Shown in pieces: positions 23,130-31,471 of a DNA stretch of 64,000 nucleotides. Both the position numbers and the translations under genes were made by a program. The notes below the pieces were generated by a model. That model was not told where the DNA came from and made no database searches. It saw nothing but the letters and a program-made list of their open reading frames with translations. Source of the stretch: Arthrobacter oryzae (GTDB taxonomy: Bacteria > Actinomycetota > Actinomycetes > Actinomycetales > Micrococcaceae); NCBI RefSeq assembly GCF_003634095.1, contig NZ_RBIR01000004.1:248001-312000 (forward strand). Direction: 5' to 3'. Numbering within the stretch: position 1 is the stretch's first letter; each line of letters opens with the position of its first letter.

Positions 23130-24347
23130 ATGAGCACCCTGATCACTAATATCGCCGAACTCATGACCCAGGACGCCGAGCACCGCGTCCTGCGCGACGC
23201 GGCGGTGGTGATCGAGGGCGAGCGGATTTCCTGGCTCGGGCCGGCCGCCGATGCACCGGCCGCAGACGAGGCCGTGGACGCCGGCGGCCGGGCGCTCCTG
23301 CCGGGCTGGGTGGATTCGCACACCCACCTGATCTTCGCGGGGGACCGCACGGCCGAGTTCGAGGCCCGGATGGCGGGGGAGAGCTACAGTGCGGGCGGGA
23401 TCGCCGTGACCACCGGCGCTACCCGGGGCACCAGCGACTTCGACCTCACCCGGCTGGCGATGGGCCGGGTCGCCGAGGCCGTGTCGCAGGGCACCACGTA
23501 CCTGGAAACCAAGACCGGATACGGCCTGGACCTAGAGAACGAGGCCCGCAGCGCCCGCAGCGCCTCCACGGTCGCTGACGAGGCGACGTACCTGGGGGCG
23601 CACCTCGTGCCCGCGGGGATGGACGCGGAGGACTACACGGAGCTGGTGTGCGGGCCGATGCTCGACGCCGTGCTGCCCTACGTCCGCTGGGCCGACGTCT
23701 TCTGCGAGCGGGGCGCCTTCAACGAGGACCAGTCCCGCCGCGTGCTGCAGGCCTGCAAGGACGCCGGACTGGGGCTGCGCGTGCACGGCAACCAGCTCGG
23801 CGAAGGCCCGGGCGTCCGGCTGGCGGTGGAATTCGGCGCCGCCAGCGTGGACCATGTGAACTACCTCGCTGCCGCGGACATCGACGCCCTCGCCGCCAGC
23901 TGGTCCGGCTGGGACGCCGCCGGCGGCAGCGGACCGCGCGGCACGGTGGCGACGTGCCTGCCGGCCTGCGACCTCTCCACCCGGCAGCCGCTGGCCCCGG
24001 GCCGGGAACTGCTCGACGCCGGGGTGCAGCTAGCCCTGGCCTCCAACTGCAACCCCGGCACGTCCTACACGAGCTCCATGGCGTTCTGCGTCACCACCGC
24101 CGTGCTGCAGATGCGGCTCAGTGTTCATGAGGCGGTGCGGGCCGCGACCTACGGCGGCGCGCTCGCCCTCGGGCGGGAATCCGGGAACGACGTCGACGGC
24201 GAACGCGCGGTGGGCTCGATCGCCGTCGGGCACCGCGCGGACCTGCACCTGCTCAACGCGCCGTCGGCCACGCACCTGGCCTACCGGCCCGGCATCCCCC
24301 TGACGCACGCCGTGTGGCGGGCCGGAATAGCGCAACGAGTCCGCTAA
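23130..24347 (+). CDS. hutI: Imidazolonepropionase
   Basis: A 405-residue amidohydrolase that opens imidazolone-5-propanoate to N-formimino-L-glutamate in histidine breakdown. Metal ligands lie in DSHTHLIFAGDR near 63-74, HGNQLGEG near 220 and DHVNYLAAAD near 244; LASNCNPGTSYTSSM near 302 is the family's C-terminal signature. The ATG at 23130 is six bases after AAGAAT. No hutU, hutH or hutG is adjacent, so the rest of the pathway must be elsewhere. Confidence 0.93.
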   Translation: MSTLITNIAELMTQDAEHRVLRDAAVVIEGERISWLGPAADAPAADEAVDAGGRALLPGWVDSHTHLIFAGDRTAEFEARMAGESYSAGGIAVTTGATRGTSDFDLTRLAMGRVAEAVSQGTTYLETKTGYGLDLENEARSARSASTVADEATYLGAHLVPAGMDAEDYTELVCGPMLDAVLPYVRWADVFCERGAFNEDQSRRVLQACKDAGLGLRVHGNQLGEGPGVRLAVEFGAASVDHVNYLAAADIDALAASWSGWDAAGGSGPRGTVATCLPACDLSTRQPLAPGRELLDAGVQLALASNCNPGTSYTSSMAFCVTTAVLQMRLSVHEAVRAATYGGALALGRESGNDVDGERAVGSIAVGHRADLHLLNAPSATHLAYRPGIPLTHAVWRAGIAQRVR

Positions 24348-24362
24348 TCCGGGCCGGGCCAC

Positions 24363-25043
24363 CTAGAAAAACATCGGCGGCGCGTCCAGGACGGTCTCGT
24401 CCACGCGCCTCTTCTCCCACTGGGTGAAGGGCTTGTCGAGCTCGTACTTGTCGTGCGCGGTGCGCAGCAGGGTGCGGACCTCGGCGTTCTCCGGGTTGTT
24501 CAAGGACTCGAAATATTCCACCGACCAGTGGAACCAGCGCATGCAGAACAGCCGCATGGTCAGCCCGTGCGTCACAAACAGCGCGTTCGGCGCATAGCTG
24601 GGCTTCGACCAGTGCCGGTACAGGGTTTCCATGAAGGAGGAAATCCGGTCGTACACATCGGAGCCGGATTCGCCCTCGCGGAAGCGGTAGAAGAAGTGCC
24701 CGTAGGCGTTGCGGAGCTCCTTCTGGTCCTCGATGTCGCCGGCGATCTGAAAGTTGGCCCAGTCCTGCTCCCGCAGCCGGGGCTCCTCGATCACCCGCTC
24801 CACGAGCGGGCCCAGATTGAGCGCCTCAAGCGTCTGGTAGGCGCGCAGGTACGGGGAAACATAGACGCACACCGGGCGGCCGTCCAGCTGGCGGCGGACC
24901 TCTTCGCCGGCCGCCGTCGCCTGCTCCAGCCCCAGCGGCGTCAGCGGAATCCGGTAGTCCGGGACGCGGTTGTAGATCGAGGTGTCGGCATTGGCGGCGG
25001 ACTGGCCGTGCCGGATCATGATGATTTTCCGGGGCGCACTCAT
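24363..25043 (-). CDS. Histidine phosphatase (phosphoglycerate-mutase-like)
   Basis: A 226-residue member of the histidine phosphatase superfamily. The catalytic IRHGQSAAN is near residue 8 and the second His lies in FVTHGLTMR near 168. Arg in YVSPYLRAYQT fits the phosphate pocket, and REQDWANF supplies the acidic region. The family covers mutases and phosphatases, so the substrate is not settled. I chose the ATG at 25043 (MSAPRKIIM); an earlier in-frame start would add a Pro/Arg-rich piece. It runs convergent to hutI with 15 bases between the stops. Confidence 0.87.
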   Translation of the reverse strand: MSAPRKIIMIRHGQSAANADTSIYNRVPDYRIPLTPLGLEQATAAGEEVRRQLDGRPVCVYVSPYLRAYQTLEALNLGPLVERVIEEPRLREQDWANFQIAGDIEDQKELRNAYGHFFYRFREGESGSDVYDRISSFMETLYRHWSKPSYAPNALFVTHGLTMRLFCMRWFHWSVEYFESLNNPENAEVRTLLRTAHDKYELDKPFTQWEKRRVDETVLDAPPMFF

Positions 25044-25141
25044 AGTCCCCAAGCATAGGGTGCCCGGGAGCCGGCGACGCGGCACGGCGGGCGTGCCCGG
25101 AGGACCAGCAAACTCTCGGCAACTGCAGGCAAGATAGGACC

Positions 25142-25909
25142 ATGTTGGTTCCCTCCCGCCGCCGGCTGCGGTTCGAAGTGTTGATTGTCCTGGGGCTGTC
25201 GCTGGGTCAGTCCGCGGTCTACTCCGTCGTGCAGCTGGCGGACAAAATGACCCAGGCGCCGCTGGCCCAGGGGACGTCCACGCTGAACCGTTCGCAGAGC
25301 CCGCGCGAATACTTCGACCTCACGTACCAGCTGCTGGACATCTTCTTCGCGCTGGTTCCCGTGGCCCTGGTGATCTACTTCCTCACCGAACACCGGGCGG
25401 CCGGAGAGCGCGGCATCTCCGCGTTCCGGAGGATCGGCTTCGACTTCGCCCGGCCCGGCAAGGACCTCCTGCAGGGGCTGGGGCTCGCCGCTGTCATCGG
25501 CGTCCCGTCCCTGGGGCTCTACGCCGCCGGCCGGGCACTGGGGATCACGACGGCGATCATCCCCAGCGCGCTCGACGCGTACTGGTGGACGGTGCCGGTG
25601 CTGGTCCTCTCCGCGATCCGGCATGGGATCGTCGAGGAAGTGATTGTGGTCGGCTACCTGCTGGACCGGCTCGGGAAGCTGGGCTGGAGCATGCCGGCGG
25701 CGATCGCCGCCAGCGCCCTGCTCCGCGGCAGCTACCACCTGTATCAGGGGTTCGGGCCGTTCATCGGCAACGCGGTGATGGGCGTCGTCTTCGCCCTCGT
25801 GTACACCCGGACCAAGCGCGTGATGCCGCTCGTGATCGCCCACGCCATCCTGGACACCGTGGCGTTCGTGGGATTCAGCCTGTTCGGCAAAGCCGTGGGC
25901 CTGGGCTGA
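25142..25909 (+). CDS. CPBP family membrane protein (Abi/CAAX protease-like)
   Basis: A 255-residue membrane protein with about six hydrophobic segments. CPBP motif 1 is normally EExxxR; here it reads EEVIVVGYLLDRL near 162, without the Arg in its usual place. Motif 2 is LLRGSYHLYQG near 196 and motif 3 is IAHAILDTVAF near 232. The family contains intramembrane glutamate proteases (Rce1-like) and proteins linked to bacteriocin immunity. Catalytic activity is uncertain given the missing Arg. The ATG stands six bases after CAAGAT. A 20-bp hairpin follows. Confidence 0.85.
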   Translation: MLVPSRRRLRFEVLIVLGLSLGQSAVYSVVQLADKMTQAPLAQGTSTLNRSQSPREYFDLTYQLLDIFFALVPVALVIYFLTEHRAAGERGISAFRRIGFDFARPGKDLLQGLGLAAVIGVPSLGLYAAGRALGITTAIIPSALDAYWWTVPVLVLSAIRHGIVEEVIVVGYLLDRLGKLGWSMPAAIAASALLRGSYHLYQGFGPFIGNAVMGVVFALVYTRTKRVMPLVIAHAILDTVAFVGFSLFGKAVGLG

Positions 25910-25936
25910 GCCTTAGAAACCGGCCTTAAAAAGATC

Positions 25937-25986
25937 TCGGCCGCCATCTAAGGGTGACATCGTTGGCACCCTTAGATGGCGGCCGA
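25937..25986. terminator. Bidirectional hairpin, 20-bp stem
   Basis: Bases 25937-25956 pair perfectly with 25967-25986 around a 10-base loop (TCGGCCGCC...GGCGGCCGA at the base). It lies between the convergent CPBP and VOC genes and should end transcription from both sides. Confidence 0.8.
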
Positions 25987-26006
25987 AGTGTTGGGCAGGC
26001 GGGGCG

Positions 26007-26645
26007 TTAGATCGTGACTGCCCCGGAGGCGGTCTCGAAGGTGACGGAGAGGATGCCGGGCGTGCCGTGCGGCGCGATCCAGTTCACCGCGACGTCCTCC
26101 AGCGGCTTCTCCACCGGCTCGCCCAGCCATTCCGTCACGCGCTCCGCCGAACCGGCAATGGTCAGCGCGGACATCTTGACTTCGCTCGCGTAGGCGTTGG
26201 AGGGGTGAAGCTCCGGGTTGCCCTCCCACTTGAGCATGTAGGGCACCTGGGGGTCGGCAATGAGGCCGAGGATGCCGATCTGCTTCCAGACCAGCTCGCG
26301 GCCGTCGGGGAACTTCCGGTTGCCGTTCACGGCCGCGCGGCCGAGCCGCTCCTCGAAGGGGGCGAGGTCGTCCACTTCGACGCACCAGCCCATCCAGCCG
26401 CCGCCGGCCTCCGAGCGTGCCCGGACCGCCTGGCCGAAAGGTGCCTTGTCCGACGCCGGGTGGTTCAGGACCTCGACGACTTCCAGGTACTTGTGTCCCG
26501 CGAGCGGGATAATCATGTTGCGTGTCCCGAAACGGGGGTGCACTCCACCCTTCACGGCTTCGACGCCGAGGGCAGACGCAATACGTTCAGTGGTGGCTGC
26601 CAAGCCATCGTGTTCACAGGCGTAAGAGACATGATCCATGCGCAT
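26007..26645 (-). CDS. VOC/glyoxalase-like domain protein
   Basis: A 212-residue protein of the glyoxalase-like (VOC) superfamily. It starts MRMDHVSYACEHDGLAATTE, where the first metal ligand His is seen, and continues with PRFGTRNMIIPLAGHKYLEVVEV near 40-62. Members can be dioxygenases, lyases or binding proteins, so its activity is unknown. Either of two ATGs (26645, 26639) could start it; 26645 lies six bases after a CAAGAT -10-like element. It is transcribed away from the methionine genes. A possible iron box and a CRP-like site lie 20-55 bases upstream. Confidence 0.82.
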   Translation of the reverse strand: MRMDHVSYACEHDGLAATTERIASALGVEAVKGGVHPRFGTRNMIIPLAGHKYLEVVEVLNHPASDKAPFGQAVRARSEAGGGWMGWCVEVDDLAPFEERLGRAAVNGNRKFPDGRELVWKQIGILGLIADPQVPYMLKWEGNPELHPSNAYASEVKMSALTIAGSAERVTEWLGEPVEKPLEDVAVNWIAPHGTPGILSVTFETASGAVTI

Positions 26646-26681
26646 GCCATCATCTTGGCACTTTGTGATGGAGCTCTCAGC

Positions 26682-26700
26682 TTAGGCTTGCCTTACCGTC
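26682..26700. promoter_or_regulatory. Possible DtxR/IdeR iron box
   Basis: TTAGGCTTGCCTTACC plus flanks matches the 19-bp actinobacterial iron box (TTAGGTTAGSCTAACCTAA) at about 13 positions, with a perfect inner AGGC-TT-GCCT palindrome. It stands 37 bases upstream of the VOC start. Support is modest and no iron gene is adjacent. Confidence 0.3.
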
Positions 26701-26812
26701 ATGGGACGTCGTGGCGGCAGCTTCCGCGGCGCCTTGCAGCGCGCCGTCAGTGCACGCGGGCCCGGCCTCTTCATGTTCGTCATAAAGCTATCCAGCGGCC
26801 AGCCGGCCTTCC

Positions 26813-26818
26813 TAGACT
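26813..26818 (+). promoter_or_regulatory. -10 element of the metY leader
   Basis: TAGACT lies eight bases before the start of the SAM-IV aptamer, so transcription should begin just ahead of the riboswitch. The matching element before the second riboswitch is TACACT at 28473-28478. Confidence 0.5.
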
Positions 26819-26823
26819 GAAGC

Positions 26824-26940
26824 AAGGTCATGAGTGCCAGCGCACAGCCCCGGCTTGCTGGCCGGCAACCCTCGTATCGCGGTGGGGTGCCCCGGGTGAA
26901 GACCCGGCCGTCCGGCGCCCGCCGGAGGGCAAGCGCGGCG
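26824..26940 (+). promoter_or_regulatory. SAM-IV riboswitch (metY leader)
   Basis: The stretch starts AAGGTCATGAGTGCCAGC and contains CCCCGGCTTGCTGGCCGGCA, GTGGGGTGCCCCGGGTGAAG and GACCCGGCC, the conserved core of the SAM-IV class found mainly in Actinomycetales. A final GCCGG-type helix (about 26910-26928) closes the pseudoknot region. It ends about 60 bases before the metY start. SAM binding is expected to lower expression of the downstream methionine gene. Confidence 0.88.
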
Positions 26941-27002
26941 CCTGTGCCGGTCCGGGCCGATGGCCCTGGGCGGTGCTGTGCCCGGTCCCTTGAGGAGCAT
27001 CA

Positions 27003-28319
27003 ATGTCCACTGCCTGGTCCTTTGAAACCCGTCAGATCCACGCCGGCCAGGAGGCGGACTCCGCCACCGGTGCGCGGTCCCTCCCCATCTACCAGACGAC
27101 GTCGTTCGTGTTCCCAAGCGCCGAAAGCGCCGCGAACCGCTTCGCGCTCGCCGAACTCGCCCCCATCTACACCCGGATCGGCAACCCCACCCAGGACGCC
27201 GTGGAGCAGCGCGTGGCCAGCTTGGAGGGCGGCCTCGCGGCCCTGCTGCTCAGCTCCGGCCAGGCCGCCGAGACTTTCGCGATCCTCAACGTCGCCGAAG
27301 CCGGGGACCACGTGGTGGCCAGTCCCAGCCTCTACGGCGGAACGTACAACCTGCTCGCCCACACGCTGAAAAAGTTCGGCATTTCCGTGACCTTCGTTGC
27401 GGACCCGGACAACCTGGACCACTGGCAGGACGCCGTCCAGCCCAACACCAAGCTGTTCTTCGGCGAGGTGGTCTCCAACCCCCGCCAGGACGTGCTGGAC
27501 ATCGAGGGCATCTCGCAGGTGGCCCATGAGGCCGGCGTGCCGCTGATCGTCGACAACACCCTGTCCACCCCCTACCTGATCCGCCCCATCGAGTGGGGCG
27601 CGGACATCGTGGTCCATTCCGCCACCAAGTACCTCGGCGGCCACGGCGCCGCGATCGCCGGCGTGATCGTGGATTCGGGCAATTTCGACTTCGGCAAAGA
27701 CCCTGACCGGTTCCCGGGCTTCAACACCCCGGACCCCACCTACAACGGCCTGGTCTACGCCCGCGACCTCGGCGCGGACGGCGCCCTGGGCGCCAACCTG
27801 GCCTACATCCTCAAGGCCCGGGTCCAGCTCCTGCGCGACCTCGGCTCGGCGGTGTCCCCGTTCAACGCCTTCCTCATCGCCCAGGGCATCGAGACGCTCA
27901 GCCTGCGTGTGGAGCGCCACGTGGCCAACGCCACCCAAGTGGCGCAATGGCTGGAGGCCAGGGACGACGTCGAGTCGGTCGCCTATGCCGGCCTGCCGTC
28001 CAGCCCCTGGTACGAGCGCGGGCGCAAATACGGACCCAAGGGGACCGGCGCCGTCGTGGCGTTCACGATCGCCGGGGGAGCAGAGGCCGGCAAGCGGTTC
28101 GTCGATGCGCTCGAGCTGCACTCGCACGTCGCGAACATCGGCGACGTCCGCTCCCTGGTGATCCACCCGGCGTCGACCACACACAGCCAGCTCTCGGCCG
28201 AGCAGCAGGCCGTGGCGGGCGTGAGCCCCGGGCTGGTGCGGCTCTCGGTCGGCCTGGAGCACATTGACGACATCCTCGCGGACCTCGACGCAGGATTCCG
28301 CGCGGCCAAGGGCGCCTAG
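27003..28319 (+). CDS. metY: O-acetylhomoserine sulfhydrylase
   Basis: A 438-residue PLP enzyme of the Cys/Met metabolism family, which joins sulfide to O-acetylhomoserine to give homocysteine. It starts MSTAWSFETRQIHAGQE, has the PIYQTTSFVF motif near 28, and carries the PLP lysine in SATKYLGGHGA near 206-216. Length (430-440) and the YTRIGNPTQDAVEQR segment favour MetY over the shorter MetB/MetZ types. It lies behind a SAM-IV riboswitch and just before metX, which makes its substrate. A hairpin terminator follows. Confidence 0.93.
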   Translation: MSTAWSFETRQIHAGQEADSATGARSLPIYQTTSFVFPSAESAANRFALAELAPIYTRIGNPTQDAVEQRVASLEGGLAALLLSSGQAAETFAILNVAEAGDHVVASPSLYGGTYNLLAHTLKKFGISVTFVADPDNLDHWQDAVQPNTKLFFGEVVSNPRQDVLDIEGISQVAHEAGVPLIVDNTLSTPYLIRPIEWGADIVVHSATKYLGGHGAAIAGVIVDSGNFDFGKDPDRFPGFNTPDPTYNGLVYARDLGADGALGANLAYILKARVQLLRDLGSAVSPFNAFLIAQGIETLSLRVERHVANATQVAQWLEARDDVESVAYAGLPSSPWYERGRKYGPKGTGAVVAFTIAGGAEAGKRFVDALELHSHVANIGDVRSLVIHPASTTHSQLSAEQQAVAGVSPGLVRLSVGLEHIDDILADLDAGFRAAKGA

Positions 28320-28342
28320 CGGCCCGCCGAATTCGCCGGACA

Positions 28343-28380
28343 CCGCCGAGATCGCCGTAACGACCGGGCGATCTCGGCGG
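28343..28380 (+). terminator. Hairpin terminator after metY
   Basis: CCGCCGAGATCGC and GCGATCTCGGCGG form a perfect 13-bp stem around a 12-base loop, 24 bases after the metY stop, with TTT on its 3' side. It makes metY a separate unit from metX, which has its own riboswitch. Confidence 0.75.
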
Positions 28381-28483
28381 TTTCCGGCGGTCTCGGTGTA
28401 GCGGGCGCCGATTTCCCTAACCGGGGTGTCACACGGAAGTCACAATCTTGGTCATTTCGGCCCCCGGTTTCGTACACTCGAAG

Positions 28484-28597
28484 CAGGTCATGAGTGCCAG
28501 CAACAGCCCCGGCTTGCTGGCCGGCAACCCTCCATTTGCGGCGGGGTGCCCCGGGTGAAGACCTGGCCTGCCGGTCAGCTGACGGCAGGCAAGCGCG
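28484..28597 (+). promoter_or_regulatory. SAM-IV riboswitch (metX leader)
   Basis: It has the same core as the metY copy: AGGTCATGAGTGCCAGC, CCCCGGCTTGCTGGCCGGCA, GGGGTGCCCCGGGTGAAG and GACCTGGCC. A terminal helix CTGCCGtcagctgaCGGCAG closes it. It ends 15 bases before the metX ATG, so translational control is likely. A -10-like TACACT lies upstream at 28473-28478, and GTCACA occurs twice, 11 bp apart, at 28428 and 28439. Confidence 0.88.
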
Positions 28598-28612
28598 AAG
28601 TTAGGTCCTCAG

Positions 28613-29809
28613 ATGACGATTGCCGTCACCCGCACGGGTGTCCCCGAATCCAAACCATCCCGCGATTCCGGTGCGCCCGGAAACGCGTCCCGCGGCGTTG
28701 CCCCCGGCGCGGCTTCCCGCGCCCCGGACGGGAGCGTCCAGTATCTCCGGATCGGTGACCTTCAGCTCGAATCCGGGGTCCCGCTGCCGGATGTGGTTCT
28801 GGCCTACGAGACGTGGGGGACCCTGAACGCCGATGGTTCCAACGCCGTGCTGATTGAACATGCCCTGACCGGCGACACGCACGTGACCCGCGGCGACAGC
28901 ACGGAGCCTGGCTGGTGGGAGCAACTGGCTGGACCGGGAGCTCCCGTGGACACGGACAAGTACTTCGTCGTGTCGATCAACATCCTGGGCGGCTGCTACG
29001 GCTCCACGGGACCGTCCACACCGGCCCCGGACGGACGCCCCTGGGGATCGCGGTTTCCGCTCGTCACGCTGCGGGACACCACTGCCGCCGAGGCCCGCCT
29101 GGCCGACGCCCTGGGCATCGAATCCTGGTACGCCGTCGTGGGCGGCTCGCTCGGCGGCGCCCGCGCCCTGGAATGGGCGCTCACGTACCCCGGGAGGGTC
29201 CGGCGCTGCGCCGTGATTTCGGTCGGCGCCAGCAGCACCGCCGAACAGATTGCCTTCGCGCAGGCCCAGACCCTCGCGATCCGCCAGGACCCGCACTTCA
29301 ACGGCGGCGACTACTATGGCGGCCCCGAGCCCGTGGCCGGGCTGGCCCTGGCCCGGCGCATCGCCCACATCACCTACCGCTCCGCGGCAGAACTGGACGG
29401 CCGGTTCGGCCGGAACGCCCAGGAGTCCGAGGCCCCGCTGGAAGCCGGCTCGCTGGCCGGGCGCGGCCGGTACCAGGTGGAAAGCTATCTGGACCACCAG
29501 GGCAACAAGCTGGTCCGGCGCTTCGACGCCAACAGCTACATCGCCATAACCGAGGCGCTCATGAGCCACGATGTCTGCCGCGGGCGCGGAAGCCTCCGCG
29601 AGTCCCTGGCCCCGGCCACCGCCCAGTTCCTGGTGGCCGCGGTGGACTCGGACCGGCTGTATTTCCCGGCCCAGTCCCGCGCGCTCGCCGAGGCCCTGCC
29701 GGGCGGCGCCGAACTGCATATCATCGAGGCGCCGATCGGCCACGACGGCTTCCTGACTGAAATCGGCCAGCTCAGCGGCCAACTGCGGGAGACATTCTTC
29801 GGCCAGTAA
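28613..29809 (+). CDS. metX: Homoserine O-acetyltransferase
   Basis: A 398-residue alpha/beta-hydrolase-fold enzyme that acetylates L-homoserine with acetyl-CoA, the committed step of methionine synthesis. The nucleophile Ser lies in VVGGSLGGARALEW near 174-187. The C-terminal His lies in IGHDGFLTE near 376. It also shows ILGGCYGSTGPS near 123 and NSYIAITEAL near 306. About 40 N-terminal residues are Ala/Ser/Pro-rich and probably disordered. It is regulated by its own SAM-IV riboswitch, and its product is used by the upstream metY. Confidence 0.95.
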   Translation: MTIAVTRTGVPESKPSRDSGAPGNASRGVAPGAASRAPDGSVQYLRIGDLQLESGVPLPDVVLAYETWGTLNADGSNAVLIEHALTGDTHVTRGDSTEPGWWEQLAGPGAPVDTDKYFVVSINILGGCYGSTGPSTPAPDGRPWGSRFPLVTLRDTTAAEARLADALGIESWYAVVGGSLGGARALEWALTYPGRVRRCAVISVGASSTAEQIAFAQAQTLAIRQDPHFNGGDYYGGPEPVAGLALARRIAHITYRSAAELDGRFGRNAQESEAPLEAGSLAGRGRYQVESYLDHQGNKLVRRFDANSYIAITEALMSHDVCRGRGSLRESLAPATAQFLVAAVDSDRLYFPAQSRALAEALPGGAELHIIEAPIGHDGFLTEIGQLSGQLRETFFGQ

Positions 29810-29820
29810 GCGAGAGTCCG

Positions 29821-29836
29821 TGTGCATTTTTGCAGA
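29821..29836. promoter_or_regulatory. TGTGCAT...TGCA operator candidate (MHS transporter side)
   Basis: TGTGCATTTTTGCAGA matches the perfect palindrome at 32401-32418 (TGTGCATCCATGCACA in its core) at 12 of 16 positions. It overlaps a second inverted repeat, TGCAGA-TGCGC-TCTGCA, at 29831-29847. It stands about 140 bases before the MHS transporter gene. Confidence 0.4.
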
Positions 29837-29975
29837 TGCGCTCTGCACTAATGGCCGTTGAGGCCCGGGGCGGGAGCGTCCATACTCGGGGGGAATGATG
29901 CCCTGTGCCCTGAATCACAGGCGTCCTCAGCCCAATGGTCCATAGGGCGTCGACGGAGACGCCGAAGGAGTCACG

Positions 29976-31355
29976 ATGAGTACGGAAAACGCCGCAAGGC
30001 GCGCTGAAGCAAACGACGTCCAAACGTCCGGCCTGAAAAAGGTGGTGGCGGCCTCCATGGCCGGCACGGTCGTGGAATGGTACGAATTCTTCCTCTACGC
30101 CTCCGCGGCCACACTGGTCTTCGGCAAGGCCTTCTTCCCGAATTCGCAGACCGAACTGGACGGGATCCTGGCAGCCTTCCTGACCTACGCCGTCGGCTTC
30201 ATTGCGCGCCCGATCGGCGGGATCGTCTTCGGCCACTTCGGTGACAAGTTCGGCCGCAAGCAGCTGCTCCAGGTCAGCATCATCCTGGTCGGCGTGTCCA
30301 CCTTCCTCATGGGCTGCCTGCCCACCTTTGCCCAGATCGGCTACTGGGCGCCCGCGCTGCTGGTCTTCCTGCGCTTCGCCCAGGGCTTCGCCGTAGGCGG
30401 TGAATGGGGCGGCGCCGTCCTGCTCGTCGCCGAACACAGCCCCAGCAAGTCCCGCGGGTTCTGGGCCGCGTGGCCGCAGTCCGCCGTTCCGCTGGGCAAC
30501 CTCTTCGCCACCGCCGTGCTGTTCCTCCTGTCCTCGGTGCTGTCGTCCGCCGACTTCCTCGGCTGGGGCTGGCGGGTCGCCTTCTGGCTCTCCGCCGTAA
30601 TCGTCCTGATTGGCTACTACATCCGCACCAAGGTCAGCGATGCCCCGATCTTCCTGGAGGCGCAGAAGGAAGTCACCGTCGAGAACAAGGGCTACGGTGT
30701 TGCCGAAGTCTTCCGCCGCTACCCCCGCGGCGTGTTCACCGCGATGGGCCTGCGCTTCGCGGAGAACATCCTGTACTACCTCGTGGTCACCTTCTCGATC
30801 ACCTACCTCAAAACCGTGGTCCACGCAGACACCGCCCGGATCCTGCTCCTACTGCTGGTGGCGCACTTCATCCACTTCGCCGTGATCCCCATGGTCGGCC
30901 GGCTCTCGGACCGGGTGGGCCGCAAGCCCGTCTACATGGCCGGCGCCGTCCTCGGTGCGACCTGGGGCTTCTTCGCCTTCCCGATGATGGACACCGGAAA
31001 CGATCTCGTCATCCTCGCCGCCGTCATCATCGGGCTGCTGTTCCACTCGCTCATGTACGCGGGGCAGCCGGCCATCATGGCCGAGATGTTCCCGACCCGC
31101 ATGCGGTACTCGGGGGTCTCGCTCGGCTACCAGGTGACTTCGATCGTGGCCGGTTCGCTCGCCCCGATCATTGCCGTCGCCCTGCTGAGCCAGTACAAGT
31201 CCTCCGTCCCGGTCGCCATCTACCTGCTGATCGCCTGCGCGGTCACCGCCGTCGCCGTGTTCTTCCTCAAGGAGACGCGCGGCATCTCGCTCCATGACGT
31301 CGACGCCGCCGACGCCCAGGGCACCGCAGACCTCCTCGCCGCCGGTCAGCGGTAA
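29976..31355 (+). CDS. MFS transporter, metabolite:H+ symporter (MHS) type
   Basis: A 459-residue carrier with 12 predicted membrane helices. It has the MHS hallmarks [14 protein letters not shown] near 29-42, [17 protein letters not shown] near 82-98 and the repeated [12 protein letters not shown] near 308. MHS proteins take up dicarboxylates, proline/betaine, shikimate or branched acids with protons; the substrate is unknown. The ATG has a strong GAAGGAG ribosome site. It faces a LysR gene, and the two may be linked because a similar operator lies in front of both. Confidence 0.9.
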   Translation: MSTENAARRAEANDVQTSGLKKVVAASMAGTVVEWYEFFLYASAATLVFGKAFFPNSQTELDGILAAFLTYAVGFIARPIGGIVFGHFGDKFGRKQLLQVSIILVGVSTFLMGCLPTFAQIGYWAPALLVFLRFAQGFAVGGEWGGAVLLVAEHSPSKSRGFWAAWPQSAVPLGNLFATAVLFLLSSVLSSADFLGWGWRVAFWLSAVIVLIGYYIRTKVSDAPIFLEAQKEVTVENKGYGVAEVFRRYPRGVFTAMGLRFAENILYYLVVTFSITYLKTVVHADTARILLLLLVAHFIHFAVIPMVGRLSDRVGRKPVYMAGAVLGATWGFFAFPMMDTGNDLVILAAVIIGLLFHSLMYAGQPAIMAEMFPTRMRYSGVSLGYQVTSIVAGSLAPIIAVALLSQYKSSVPVAIYLLIACAVTAVAVFFLKETRGISLHDVDAADAQGTADLLAAGQR

Positions 31356-31388
31356 TCCCGGAGCCGAGGAACGTTGAGGGGCTGACTG

Positions 31389-31417
31389 CCCGGGTCCGCG
31401 CACTGCGCGGGCCCGGG
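31389..31417. terminator. Hairpin between MHS transporter and LysR
   Basis: CCCGGGTCCGCG and CGCGGGCCCGGG pair over 12 bp with one G-T wobble, around a CACTG loop. It lies 33 bases after the MHS stop, between convergent genes. Confidence 0.65.
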
Positions 31418-31421
31418 TAGT

Positions 31422-31468
31422 CGGCGTTAACCCGGCCGGCGTTGACCCGGGAGCCGGCGTTGATCCGG
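31422..31468. repeat. Three tandem 14-nt repeats CGGCGTTrAyCCGG
   Basis: Copies start at 31422 (CGGCGTTAACCCGG), 31437 (CGGCGTTGACCCGG) and 31455 (CGGCGTTGATCCGG), spaced 15 and 18 bases. They fill the gap between the hairpin and the LysR stop codon. No function is apparent. Confidence 0.6.
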
Positions 31469-31471
31469 GAC

